The notes beneath the pieces are model-generated. The model ran no database searches. It was given only the letters and a program-made list of their open reading frames with translations, and had not been told where the DNA came from. A DNA stretch of 64,000 nt from Proteles cristata cristata (lineage: Eukaryota; Chordata; Mammalia; Carnivora; Hyaenidae). Shown piece after piece: positions 35,929-46,140 of this stretch (position 1 is its first letter; the number at the start of each line of letters is the position of its first letter). The stretch is from the NCBI GenBank assembly GCA_017311185.1, contig JAESUZ010000482.1, positions 62,001-126,000 on the forward strand, in the 5' to 3' direction. The translations under genes and the position numbers were made by a program.

Positions 35929-36042
35929 GAGGAGGGAAGGAGGAAGGAGGAAGAAAGAATGGGATGGGAAAGAAGGGAGAGAAAAGGGAAGGGGAGCACA
36001 GAGGAGGACAGACGAAAGGAAGAGAAGAAGGGAAAGGCAGTG
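35929..36042. repeat. Purine-rich GGAA/GAAG tract
   Basis: About 110 bases on the plus strand are nearly all A and G, built from GGAAGGAGGAAGG and GGGAAAGAAGG words with only a few pyrimidines. Such tracts can form intramolecular triplexes. No gene is implied. Confidence 0.85.
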
Positions 36043-36336
36043 AGGGCTCCAGGCAGCACCTCGTTTCCAAGAGGCATAGATTATTTCAGTATTTTAAGAA
36101 TCAGCAAAACCATCCAGTTGCTTACCAGCAGAACATCAGCCTGGCTCCCTTCCTCATCCGTGATCTTAAAGTCACACCAACTCCTACTCTTCCCCAACAC
36201 GAGATGCACAGATTAACTCTGCCAAAGGCATTGTGATGGTTTTCTCTTTGCTTGGAAAGCATATCAAAGTGGTGCCTGTCTTTCATATCTGGAATAGATA
36301 CAGAATGTGCACAAAGCAGTAAGAAAAGACAGATCA

Positions 36337-36555
36337 GGAGCGCCTGGGTGGCTCAGTCTATTAAGCATCCGACTTCAGCTCGGATCCTGATCTCACAGCG
36401 TGGGTTCGAGCCCCGCGTCGGGCTCTGTGCTGACAGCTCAGAGCCTGGAGTCTGTTTCAGAGTCTGTGTCTCCCTCTCTCTCTGCCCCTCCCCTGCTTGC
36501 GCTCTGTCTCTCTCTGTCTCAAAAATACATAAACATTTTTAAAAAAATTTTTTTA
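36337..36555 (+). mobile_element. CanSINE (SINEC_Fc-like), young
   Basis: Full-length copy with head GGAGCGCCTGGGTGGCTCAG and tail AAAAATACATAAACATT. A perfect 16-base target-site duplication AAGAAAAGACAGATCA lies at 36321-36336 and 36556-36571, which indicates a recent insertion. Confidence 0.97.
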
Positions 36556-36599
36556 AAGAAAAGACAGATCACCCAGGAGAAAAAGTGAACCAAAGATTT

Positions 36600-36705
36600 T
36601 GAAGCGATGCTTCAAAAAGAGGTTATCCAAGTGACCGATAAACATTGGAAAAGCAGCTCAACTTCATTAGTCCTTCAGGAAACACAAATGAAAACCACAA
36701 CAGTG
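36600..36705 (+). mobile_element. Degenerate L1 ORF2 fragment
   Basis: CTTCAAAAAGAGGTTATCCA, AAAAGCAGCTCAACTTCATT and ACACAAATGAAAACCACAAC match the 3' part of L1 ORF2. It is broken and very short. Confidence 0.7.
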
Positions 36706-37345
36706 TCCCCTCTTCTCTGGTTCTTTCTCTTGCTCTTCACCGCAGACCCTGGTCATCCTCCAATCCTAGTTGCTTTTGTTCTTATTGGCTGTAAAGAGAG
36801 CCAAGTGTGAACATACAGCTGTCTGTTTCTTCCTCCTGTCTTTGAGCCATTTGAGGGCTGCCTCACGATCGAGACATCATTACACCCCTGGGACCTTCTA
36901 CAGAAGGCACTTCTACAGAATCCACCATTGCAAGGTGGATGCAACTGGAACGTCAAAGAGATGACTGAAAAGCTAGCCTGAGAAGGCTGGGCCCAGAATG
37001 TCATTTTGCAGCTGGGAGGAAGAAAAAGGAATAGAGGGTAGTGATAATGGACCTCTTCTCTGAAGTTACTAGACATCATCAAGGACAAGAGGTAAATCAT
37101 TTCTTGCTCATGCCTCCTCTGCCATAATAACTCACCATCGTATTCCTTAATGTCAAGTGTTCTCTGAGTGCACTGAACCTGCTTTTTATCAAAGGAAGAC
37201 CTATTCCTTTTCTCTAGAACTTTCTGCCAAATGAATACTCAAGTGGGGAGAAAGAAAAAAAGGATGGATGCCCATTACATAGGCCATCTTCTGCAAATGG
37301 AGGAAGGGAACTAAGATGAGATTTTCAAATTTCAACTGATTATTT
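36706..37345. other. Intergenic stretch with no recognised feature
   Basis: Nothing assignable; frames on the two strands overlap (36753-37100) without protein signatures. Confidence 0.45.
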
Positions 37346-37348
37346 CCA

Positions 37349-37587
37349 GTTTCTATTTACTTGTTTGTTTTAGAGAGAGAGCCTGCGTGCATGCGAGCAA
37401 GGGAGAGGGGGAGGGAGGGAGGGAGGGAGACAGAGACAGAGACAGAGACAGAGACAGACAGAATTTTAAGCAGTCTCCATGCTCAGCACAGAGACCTATG
37501 CAGGGCTCAATCCCACCACCCGGGGATCATGACCTGAGCTGAAATCAAGAGTCAGATGCTTACCCAACAGAGCCATCCAGGCACCCT
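37349..37587 (-). mobile_element. CanSINE, antisense, with expanded GA tract
   Basis: The reversed head ends AGAGCCATCCAGGCACCC. The GA-rich part has grown into (GGGA)n and (GACAGA)n runs at about 37410-37460. TTATTTCCAG / TTATTTTCAG flank it. Confidence 0.9.
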
Positions 37588-37977
37588 TATTTTCAGCTGC
37601 ATAAAGCATTTGAAAGCTTTTGGCTCTCAAAAGGGCTTGTTGGACACAATATACTATTTGCCATTATTCTTCCAAACATAGCTTTATGAGTACTCACTGT
37701 CCATATTTTTAAAAAAATTTTATGCAGTTTCCCAGGCTCATTCCTACACCGCAGGATCTGAGGTCAGGGTGCAAATACAGGTCCATCCACACACCATTGA
37801 AAGCTGTAAATCAGGCTACAAACCATTAACACATTCTCTCCTAACTTGTAAATATTCCACTTATCCACTTGGAAGACCAGGTTCCAATTCAGACTTCTCA
37901 GACCCTGCGAAGTTCAATACGAAAACACGCTGGCACACCAGGGCCCTCAGCCCAGCCCCTTGTCTCTGCTCACACCC

Positions 37978-37978
<1 letters not shown>

Positions 37979-38008
<30 letters not shown>
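37979..38008 (+). repeat. (CAG)10 trinucleotide repeat
   Basis: Ten uninterrupted CAG units in intergenic DNA, flanked by CACACCCC on the left and CACCTTACCC on the right. The plus-strand frame reads ten glutamines, but there is no supporting gene structure. Confidence 0.97.
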
Positions 38009-38010
<2 letters not shown>

Positions 38011-38390
38011 CCTTACCCCTCCGCCAGAGCCCAGGCAGAGTCCTCCATCAGGAAGACAGGATGAAAACTGAGAAAGAGACCCCTCCGTGGGCCCTGGCAG
38101 TGTACTCTGAGTCGTTTGGGCAGGAAATTTCAAGTCTCGGAGATACAAACTATGTTCTAGAAGGGGCCGCGGGCACAACTCTTGCCACTGCAGGCAGCTC
38201 ACCCAGTGGTGAGGGGCACAGCCATGAGGACAGCCTTGGTGACAGGCCTGTTGAAACCAGGACCCAGGGCAAGGCTGCTCTCGCCCAGTTCTCGGGCAAA
38301 ACCGTAGCCTTTATCATGCAGCTTACAATTGACACCCTTTCACGTCCAACCGACCCAAATAGATTTAACCTGCAAGAATATGTTCTTTAA

Positions 38391-38585
38391 GTGTACTTAT
38401 TTACTTTGAGAGAGAGACAGTGAGCAGGGGAGGGGCAGAGAGAAGCAGAGAGAGAATCCCAAGCAGGCTCTGCACTATCAGCACAGGGCCAGATGTGGGG
38501 CTCATTCCCATGAACTATGAGATCATGACCTGAGCCGAAATCAAGAGAAGGACGCTTAACCTCCTTGAGCCACTCAAGTGACCCT
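38391..38585 (-). mobile_element. CanSINE, antisense
   Basis: TATTTACTTTGAGAGAGAGA, GAGGGGCAGAGAGAAGCAGA, CAAGCAGGCTCTGCACTATC and a decayed reversed head CTTGAGCCACTCAAGTGACC are readable. Confidence 0.9.
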
Positions 38586-40515
38586 ACAAGAGGTTTTGTT
38601 TTGTTTCGTTTCGTTTTTTAGAGAAATCTAGATGCCAGGCGTTGGGAATGAGCTACCTACTGCAACTGAGGGACTTGACAGCTAAAGCAAAAAGGAAAAG
38701 ACCTGTGAGGCGTTCTTAAATAAAGTAATTTGTGCAAGTTCATTTGTTGAAGGAGCAATGTTGTTCAACATGTCCAACTCCAGGAACGTTTTTTTTGTGT
38801 GTTATTATTATATAAAATTCATCAGGTGATGTATGAGTTTCAAAAACAATGTAATACATTATCCAAACAGGGAAGATCATTTGTCTTCCTAAGGAGGTGA
38901 TAAATACTGCGTTAAACAATCGACTGCCTCACTGATATTATTAGCCATGAATTCCATTTGGAGTTTACTGCTCATCTTAAAGGCTTAGCATTATTTAACT
39001 GTAATAACCCCCAATCATAACCACTCAGACCATCGATCCTGTTTAATCACTGAGGTTTCTGTAATGTGGAAAAGGCCGGATTATTTTTGTTTGAAGTGAG
39101 CATAGCAAGTCTCATAGGATGGTATAATTAAGAACTGTTTACTTTTTCTTAAATTCAGCACCCCTCACCCCCACCTCAAAAGCTAGACATTAAAGTACTA
39201 AATATAATGATCTTGGAAAACCAAATTGCTATGTTCCTGGCAGTCCTTCCCCGGTTTCCCTTAAACATTTCTATCTGAAATGAGGATGAATAAAAAAAGA
39301 AAAAGAAAAGGAGCCTGGAAAATACACAGCTATCCTTTCACCGTATCTTCCACCTAACCATCAGAGTTTCCGTTCGAGGACTGAAAAACAGCCCCTCCCC
39401 GCCCCCCGACTTCCTCTGTTCCTTTATGGCTATTTTAGATTGTTAGCCACATTGCTTCAAATGTCCATGGGGCACACCATGCAGGATCAGGAGACAGCAG
39501 CACGCTATTTTATGTCCGTGAGTTCGTCTCCTCAGGTAGACTGGGGGATGTGTCTAAGGGCCTTAGTCACCTTGATATATGTTCAGTATCCCCACCAGAG
39601 CCTGACACATGTTAGTACCCTCAGTGTTATTGCACAAACAAATGATTACCTTTTGGGCCTCACAAACTTTATGGTGTTGAGTTATTCGAGCATAAAGAAT
39701 GTCAGAATCAGTTCCCCGCGGAAGCGAATTAAGTCAGTGTGCTACCACTACAAGGTTTAGAATCTAAGAGTGAGAAAGTGTAGCTCTAAGATCCTGGATG
39801 ATTCCATTCAAATCCCACTGGCTAGAGTATGACAGAGAACTCCCAGAACAAAGATGAGACTGACAAGGCGTGCCCTCGTGAAATCTGTTCTAAGATACAC
39901 TTCATTTCAATTACCTTTTATAATCTCCAGGAGACTAGGTTTGGCTATGCTTTGAGTAATTATACAACACTGCACTTAATACAAGGTTCTTTTCCAGAGA
40001 TGAAATTAAAGACATCAGTTCCAGGAAATACTTAGAAGGGAATCGTTCTGCATGCGTTTGGAATAGGGGAGCAATACAATATGGCAGCTGACGTTCTTCT
40101 ATTCAGCTCTCTTGTGTTAAATGTGTTTTAACACTGTGAGCTGCCTCTTACCACTTCGGGGAATAGATGAGTTATAAAGTATGAAGAAAGACAGATAACC
40201 ACATGGATTTCATTGCTTAGCTAAGCACAATTTTGTGGTCTTTGAAAAACTAACTAATGTTTCTTTCTTAGGGTGGTATGTGGTCCCTGGCTTAACACAT
40301 TTACTAGCATTTGAATTATTCCCAAGATAACAGCTCTCTTTTTTTGGTCGATTTCACATGCTAAACTGCTTTGTCCACAAACTTTATAAACTTAGATATA
40401 GCTAACACATTTGAAAAAAATATCTTATGCACAGCATCTTCAGTAATTTGTTATAATGCAGTTGTATAGCCTATGATAACTGATCCCACACAACTTAGCT
40501 ATTAATTTAAATGTT
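38586..40515. other. Intergenic stretch with no recognised feature
   Basis: A/T-rich, no recognised exon. A GTTTTGTTTCGTTTCG run lies at about 38597 and a C-rich patch at 39391-39410. Frames at 39440-39760 and 39829-40035 lack signatures. Confidence 0.5.
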
Positions 40516-40519
40516 TAAA

Positions 40520-40546
40520 TTTCATGTGTTTTTCAAACGTTTATTT

Positions 40547-40585
<39 letters not shown>

Positions 40586-40640
40586 ATGGGGGAGGGGACA
40601 AGAGAGAGGGAAAAAGAGAATCACAAGCAGGCTTTCTGCT
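40520..40640 (-). mobile_element. Truncated CanSINE, antisense, with (GA)n
   Basis: TTTTTCAAACGTTTATTTAT is followed by an uninterrupted GA run (40550-40580) and GGGGGAGGGGACAAGAGAG. The copy stops after CAAGCAGGCTTTCTGCTGAC, so the tRNA-like head is missing. The break adjoins CTCAGG repeats and the inverted repeat at 40666. Confidence 0.85.
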
Positions 40641-40665
40641 GACAGAAAGGCTCAGGCTCAGGCTC

Positions 40666-40692
40666 ATTAAATTTAGCAACTCTAAATTTAAT
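40666..40692. repeat. Perfect 11-base inverted repeat
   Basis: ATTAAATTTAG, a five-base loop CAACT, then CTAAATTTAAT. It sits exactly between a head-less antisense SINE and a sense SINE, so it may be a footprint of a rearrangement. Confidence 0.9.
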
Positions 40693-40707
40693 GTTTAAAA
40701 ATAAACT

Positions 40708-40912
40708 GGGACACCTGGGTGGCTCAGTCGGTTAAGCACCCGACTCTTAATTTCGGCACAGGTCATGATCTCGCAGTTGTCAGATCGAGCCCCATGTCGG
40801 GCTCTGCACTAGATGTGGAGCCCGTTCAAGATTCTCTCCCTCTCTCTTCATCGGTCCCTCTCCCTTGCTTGTGCTTGCTCTCTCAGAAAATAAAAACAAA
40901 TTTAACAAAAAT
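40708..40912 (+). mobile_element. CanSINE (SINEC_Fc-like)
   Basis: Head GGGACACCTGGGTGGCTCAG, GTCATGATCTCGCAGTTGTC, a mutated CT tract and the tail AGAAAATAAAAACAAATT. Confidence 0.92.
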
Positions 40913-41394
40913 TAAAAATACATAAATTATATAGTGGGCCATCAGAACAAATAATTTCATCCAGTTTGTGATCAACACCTTTTCCTTTCTGTAATATTCT
41001 AGAATAAAATACAATCCATTGGCATTCTGTGGCCATCTGTATATCTTTTTTAAAGTACATTTTTGCCACAGCCCCATCAAATATCACTTTCTCAAAATCC
41101 AAAAAAAGCTGTTGGACTCAGAAACGGGCCCATGAATAAATGAATAACCTAATGCAGGACAACAAGGCATTTCAAATCATTGGTGAACGAATGGACAACT
41201 TAATCAAGGGTATTGGGACAAGTTAATCACAATGGAACAAAATACCCTCACAACTCATAGCATACCAAAAACAAAACAAACCCTAAAACACCTTTCCTCG
41301 CTCCTACCAAAAAAAAAAAAAAAGGGAAAGAAAAAGATGCCAGGTAAGTGAAAGAATTAATTATAAAAAGCAAAAGTTCAAAACATGGCAGGTT

Positions 41395-41415
41395 GTGTGT
41401 GTGTGTGTGTGTGTA
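41395..41415. repeat. (GT)n microsatellite
   Basis: About ten GT units ending at 41414. Confidence 0.9.
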
Positions 41416-41479
41416 TGATCAGGGTAGGGAAAAGTTTCTAAAACAAGACCAATAAACACAAGCCATAAGGGAAATAGAC

Positions 41480-41622
41480 TGACAAATAGGTCTTAATCTC
41501 ACCATTTGTGAGATCAAGCCAGCTCTGCACTGATAGTGCAGAGCCTGCTTGGGATTCTTCCTTTCTCTGTCCCTCTCCTCTCTCTCTCTGAAAATAAACA
41601 AACAAATAAATACACTTAAAAA
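41480..41622 (+). mobile_element. CanSINE 3' part, head lost
   Basis: AGGTCTTAATCTCACCATTT, GTGCAGAGCCTGCTTGGGAT, CT tract and AAAATAAACAAACAAATAAA tail remain. The tRNA-like first box is gone. Confidence 0.85.
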
Positions 41623-41811
41623 TGATTTAAAAAATAAAAAACCTCATGTGAATCAAAAAAACACCATGAATAAATGAAAAGATAGAGCATGGCCAAAGCT
41701 AGTCTTCTGATGATTACAAAATGTAATTTTTTTTAAAAAGGTGTAACTTAGAAAGATTCTGAAGGGTAGGCTCGGAGTTGATACTCCTAGCAATATAAGC
41801 AACACAGAATT

Positions 41812-42023
41812 GGGGCACCTGGGTGGCTCAGTTAGTTAAGCATCTGACTTTGGCTCAGGTCATGATCTCATAGCTCATGAGTTTGAGCCCCATGTCAGGC
41901 TCTGTGCTGACAGCCCAGAGCCTGGAACCTGCTTCGCATTCTGTGTGTCCCTCTCTCTCTGCCCCTCTCCTGCTCATGCTCTCTGCCTCTCTCTCTCTCT
42001 CAAAAATAAATAAACGTTGAAAA
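41812..42023 (+). mobile_element. CanSINE inserted in an L1 fragment
   Basis: Head GGGGCACCTGGGTGGCTCAG and tail CAAAAATAAATAAACGTTG. ATAAGCAACACAGAATT (41795-41811) and ATAAGCAACACAGGATT (42024-42040) are its target-site duplication. Confidence 0.96.
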
Positions 42024-42029
42024 ATAAGC

Positions 42030-42420
42030 AACACAGGATTATTATCCTCAACATGCAAACACAATAGATCAATAAGAAAATAAAAGCCCAAAGGCCACAT
42101 GGACAGAAGACAGGCATTTTTTCCAAAGAGGAACACTGGCTAGCCAATTAACATAAAAATGTGCTCAACCTCATTAATAATCAGGTAAATGAAAGTTTAA
42201 ACCATTACCGTTTCACACCTCCAGACCAGCAAAACTTTTTAAATCTAACAATATCAGATGTTGGAAATGGAGCAACTCCAACTCTGATGTCCTGTCACAA
42301 ATGTGTAAATTGGTACTTGATCTAAATTTCCACCTTGGAAAGCAATTTGGCAACATCTAATAAAGTTGAAGCCTGAAGAAGCAACCACGTGAGAATATAC
42401 TGGAAGAGGTGTTTGTTTGT
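42030..42420 (+). mobile_element. L1 ORF2 3' fragment, degenerate
   Basis: AAGCCCAAAGGCCACATGGA, ATGTGCTCAACCTCATTAAT, CCATTACCGTTTCACACCTC and TTGGAAAGCAATTTGGCAAC follow L1 ORF2 order. Many frame breaks are present. Confidence 0.75.
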
Positions 42421-43600
42421 TTTTAAGTGAGTCTACTTCGAGGTGCTGAGGTGCCCGTTTCTAAAAGAACTGTAAATTTAAAGGCCAGAAACCAAGCAGT
42501 GGGTGATAACAGACAGTTAAGGGAGACTTGCAGGTATCCTCTGATAAATGTTGCCAATAGCTTTCTCACTTCTGATGAGCTTGTCTGTTAGCCCTTCAAA
42601 GGCAGCATTGTTTTAGGGATGATGTTTTTAAAGAAGCTCTTTGGCGCATAACAGAAACCCCCAGTAATGTATTTTCCAAACTCTCCATTGCTTTCTTCCC
42701 AGCAACGTTGTTGTAGCATTCTGATTCTTTCATGAGGATGCTGACATTAGTCCTCCAAATTTTGATGGCCTGTGGATTTCGGCTGGGTTAAATACATTTG
42801 TTCCATGAAAGAGAAAGCTGGTCATTTCCTTTCTGGGGGTTGTTAATTTCTTCATATGTATCAAGTTGAAACATAAATTAGTCACTCCTCTTACTGTTAA
42901 GCTGAGTCACTTGCTAAGTCTTTTGTACGCTACTGGGTCTTTCACACCCAAGCTACCAGATATGGTAACCTTTTGATGATTTACACTCCATAGAATCTTC
43001 TCAGATCATTTATATTTCCATTCTCTTTACTGGGTCCTGTGTGTCTGCTAACCTCTGGGGATGCGAAGATCTTTAGGGCATGGGCCCTACTCTCCAAAAC
43101 TTTATATAATAACCTAAATATCTAACCTTACCCAATTTGAACACACAAATAGAACATCACCCAAATCTGCCTTACATAAGTCCTTCCGGGACATATCAAA
43201 AATGTCTAACCTTTGTACTGCCCCCATTTAATTATCATTTAATAAGGCCAGTTACCTTGAAGATGTGTGGAGAAATTAGACAGAGAGAAAAATGAGCATT
43301 TGGGAGAATTATCGTGGGTTTTTAAAAATTAAGTAGAACCAAATCTAAGTAACTGTTCTTGGCAAATACAAAGACTGGCGAAGGCATGGCACTTAGTATT
43401 CCTTAACATTCCACCATGTGGTTTCTTTTAAAGGCAGCAGTGGCCCAAAATACTTGACAGTTTGGCTGCAGTGGTATACATTCTGATTTTGCATCACTCA
43501 TTTTTAAAACTTGATTGTTGCCGGTAGATAATATAAGCTAACATTTGAGCCCGAATTCTGTGCCAGGCACCAATCCAAACCTCACAATGATCCAGAGGGA
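42421..43600. other. Intergenic stretch with no recognised feature
   Basis: No coding or repeat assignment apart from a possible L2 scrap at 43545-43600 (AATTCTGTGCCAGGCACCAA). Confidence 0.5.
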
Positions 43601-43602
43601 AG

Positions 43603-44274
43603 TTGCTATGGATTGAAAGCTTGTGTCCTTTCAAATTCATATACTGAAATCCTAACCCCCCAGGGGGGCCTGGGTGGCTCAGTCAGTTAAGCGTCCAACT
43701 TCGGCTCAGGTCACGATCTTGCAGTTAGTGAGATCCAGCGGTTTGTGAGTGTCAGGCTGTCTGCTGTCAGCACAGAGCCTGCTTTGGGTCCTCTGTCCTC
43801 CTCTCTCTCTATCCCCTGCCCCAGGCTCTCTCCTTCTAGCTTTCACATGAAAATATGTATGTTTTCTATTTTCATACACACACACACAGACATATATACA
43901 TATATATATAATATATATGTACACACACATACATACATACATATATATGTACATAAAAGAAATCCTAACCCCCAATGCTACAATATTAGGAGAAGGGGCA
44001 CGTGGAAGGTGACTAGGTCATAGAGGGCAGCCCTCATGAACAGGATTAGTACTCTTACAAGAGATCACAGAGAGCTCCTTGACCCTCCCACTGAATGGAC
44101 ACAGAGAGAAGTGGGCCATCTATGAACCAGGAAGATGGCTATCACCAGACACTGAATCTGCCAAGCACCTTGACCGTGGGCTTCCCAGCCTTTGGTACTG
44201 TGGGAGACAAACTTCTGTTTACAAGCCACCCAGCGTACGGTATCCCGTTCTAGAAGCTAGAATGGGCTAAGACA
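43603..44274 (+). mobile_element. MST/MLT-type MaLR solo LTR split by a SINE
   Basis: TGCTATGGATTGAAAGCTTG, AAATTCATATACTGAAATCC, GACTAGGTCATAGAGGGCAG, CCCTCATGAACAGGATTAGT, CACCAGACACTGAATCTGCC and CAAGCCACCCAGCG follow the MST LTR order from start to end. About 360 bases belong to the LTR; a CanSINE fills the gap. There is no internal retroviral sequence, so it is a solo LTR. Confidence 0.88.
43662..43958 (+). mobile_element. CanSINE inserted in the MaLR LTR
   Basis: Head GGGGGGCCTGGGTGGCTCAG. The tail has become a compound AC/AT/GT microsatellite at about 43870-43952. Target-site duplication GAAATCCTAACCCCC at 43646-43660 and 43959-43973 lies within the LTR. Confidence 0.95.
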
Positions 44275-45486
44275 GACTTGCCGTTATTGTTCCTGTTTTA
44301 CCGAGGCCCAGAAGAGGGCCATCATCCCAGAGGCAGGAGGCAGCAGAGGCAGAACGCGAAGCCAGCGGTCTGGGCCAAGCCTGTGCTCTGCACGTTCACA
44401 TTCTGCATCTCACGACTAAACAGTATTTGCAGGAGTCGGCATTCCTTGTCGCGAATGTGATGAGTAAACTGTAACATCACTAAATATGTATTAGCACTAT
44501 TGACTTTTGTGTCTGGAAATTGATAATGGTTCCTCAAGCCAGTCTTGATACTACTGCTAAAAGCAAAGAGTGGACAGAAGGAACCATGCTGCCTTGACTT
44601 CCGTGTGCAACAAACAATTCAGTCTTGTGTCTCAGGCTCCCCAATTATCAAGAAAATGTTTGCCAAATGGCACCTTTCCTAAGTTTCCTGAATGGTGTTC
44701 CTTCCAGGAAGCCACAGACTTTGGCATCTCCTACCAACGTAGTAGATGTTTACAGTTCACAGTACTATTTGACCTTGTGAGGCACCTGTTCGTGTTTTGC
44801 CTATTTCCTTCAGGATGTTACCATCTCTTCGCTAATAAGAGGTCATCAGTTGACTGCTTCATTCAAAGCGCAATATAGGCTTTTAAGATTCAGTCTTCAC
44901 GTATTTGTCAGTCACGGTGGACGATCTGTGCTGCCGTCTCTGAAAAAGGCATTTTCCTATTTCCTTAAACACCACGCGTTCTGAGCAGGGGCATTAAGCA
45001 TCCCTTTGGTTTCACATTCAATTCTGAGGTCAAACGTGGGAGGCTGAATTGCCATTCTGGCTTCGTGCTGCTGGAGTGCACTGCCTTGCCTCCCAGCCTT
45101 GGGCTTGGCTACAAGATGTGCATGGACCAACCGGACAGCGACAGACAGGAAACAGAGGCTAGACACGTGCCCGCACCATCGTGCTTGCCCTCCTGTCTTT
45201 CACCATGAGAACATGTCTCAGGTAACTAGTGGTCCGAGGAGGGTAAAAACCATGGCGGGCAGGCCCCGGCGGAACACACGGCTTAGAGCAAAGCCCGGCA
45301 GAGCCCAGCCTGGGTCAGCTGAGCCCCAGCTAACCCACGGGTGGGCCAGAGAGAAATCAATGCTCACTGCTGCTAGAAGCTATTGAAATTTGAAGTTTGC
45401 TTGCAGGCAGTCTTATGGCAGCAACAGCTGACAAACACCTAAGAAGCCCTCCTCCTGTGCCATCTCGTTACTTTGAAGAGGACCTG
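44275..45486. other. Intergenic stretch with no recognised feature
   Basis: Unassigned sequence, with a moderately G/C-rich block at 45100-45350. Frames at 44570-44878 and 45099-45386 have no known signature. Confidence 0.45.
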
Positions 45487-45935
45487 TGTTAGGTTCCTGG
45501 GATCCATGTAACAAAGTACCACAGGCTGGCTGGCTTAAACAACAGAAATGTATTGGGAGGATGATGTAATCCCAAGGGGGCCTTACCACAGGGACGCAGG
45601 AAGAGAAGGACAATGTGAAAACAGGAGAGAGACCTGAAGAGGCTACTACACTGCCAGCTTTAAAACTGAAGGGAGGGACCAGAAGCCAAAGCATGCAGGT
45701 GGCCTCTAGAAGCTCGAAAAAGCAGAAAATGGATTCTCCCCCTAGAGTTGCCAAAAGCAACCAGCCTTGCCCACGAGGTGATTTGATTTAAGCCCTGTTA
45801 CCACTCGTTTCAGGGGCGCTGGCGTGGCTCAGTCGATTAAGCACCTGACTCTTTATTTTGGCTCAGATCGTGATCTCACGGTACGTGGCATCCGGCCCGC
45901 ATTGAGCTCTGCGGCTTGGAGTCTGCTTGGGATTC

Positions 45936-45967
<32 letters not shown>

Positions 45968-46140
45968 CCCCTCCCCAATTTGCACATGTGCTCTCTCTCA
46001 AAATAAATAAGCAAACATTTAAAAAAAAAAAAAAAGACTCGTTTCAGATTTTTGATCCCCAGAACTGTAAGATGATAAATGTGTCACTTTAAGGAACTAA
46101 ATTTGCGGTGATCTGTTCAAGCTACAATAGAAAACTTACA
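45487..46140 (+). mobile_element. MLT1-type MaLR solo LTR split by a SINE
   Basis: TGTTAGGTTCCTGG at the left and GAAAACTTACA at the right give TG...CA ends. In between are TGGCTTAAACAACAGAAATG, AAATGGATTCTCCCCCTAGA and, after the SINE, CCCCAGAACTGTAAGATGAT and TTAAGGAACTAAATTTGCGG. The wording is that of an old MaLR LTR with its polyadenylation region. Confidence 0.78.
45814..46036 (+). mobile_element. CanSINE inserted in the MaLR LTR
   Basis: Head GGGGCGCTGGCGTGGCTCAG, CT tract and tail AAAATAAATAAGCAAACATT with a long A run. ACTCGTTTCAG at 45803-45813 and 46037-46047 is a perfect target-site duplication. Confidence 0.96.

Noticed and set aside
37769..38390. Open frames containing ten glutamines or serines around the CAG tract
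   Set aside because: The frames are created by the trinucleotide repeat; there is no splice structure or recognisable protein around it.
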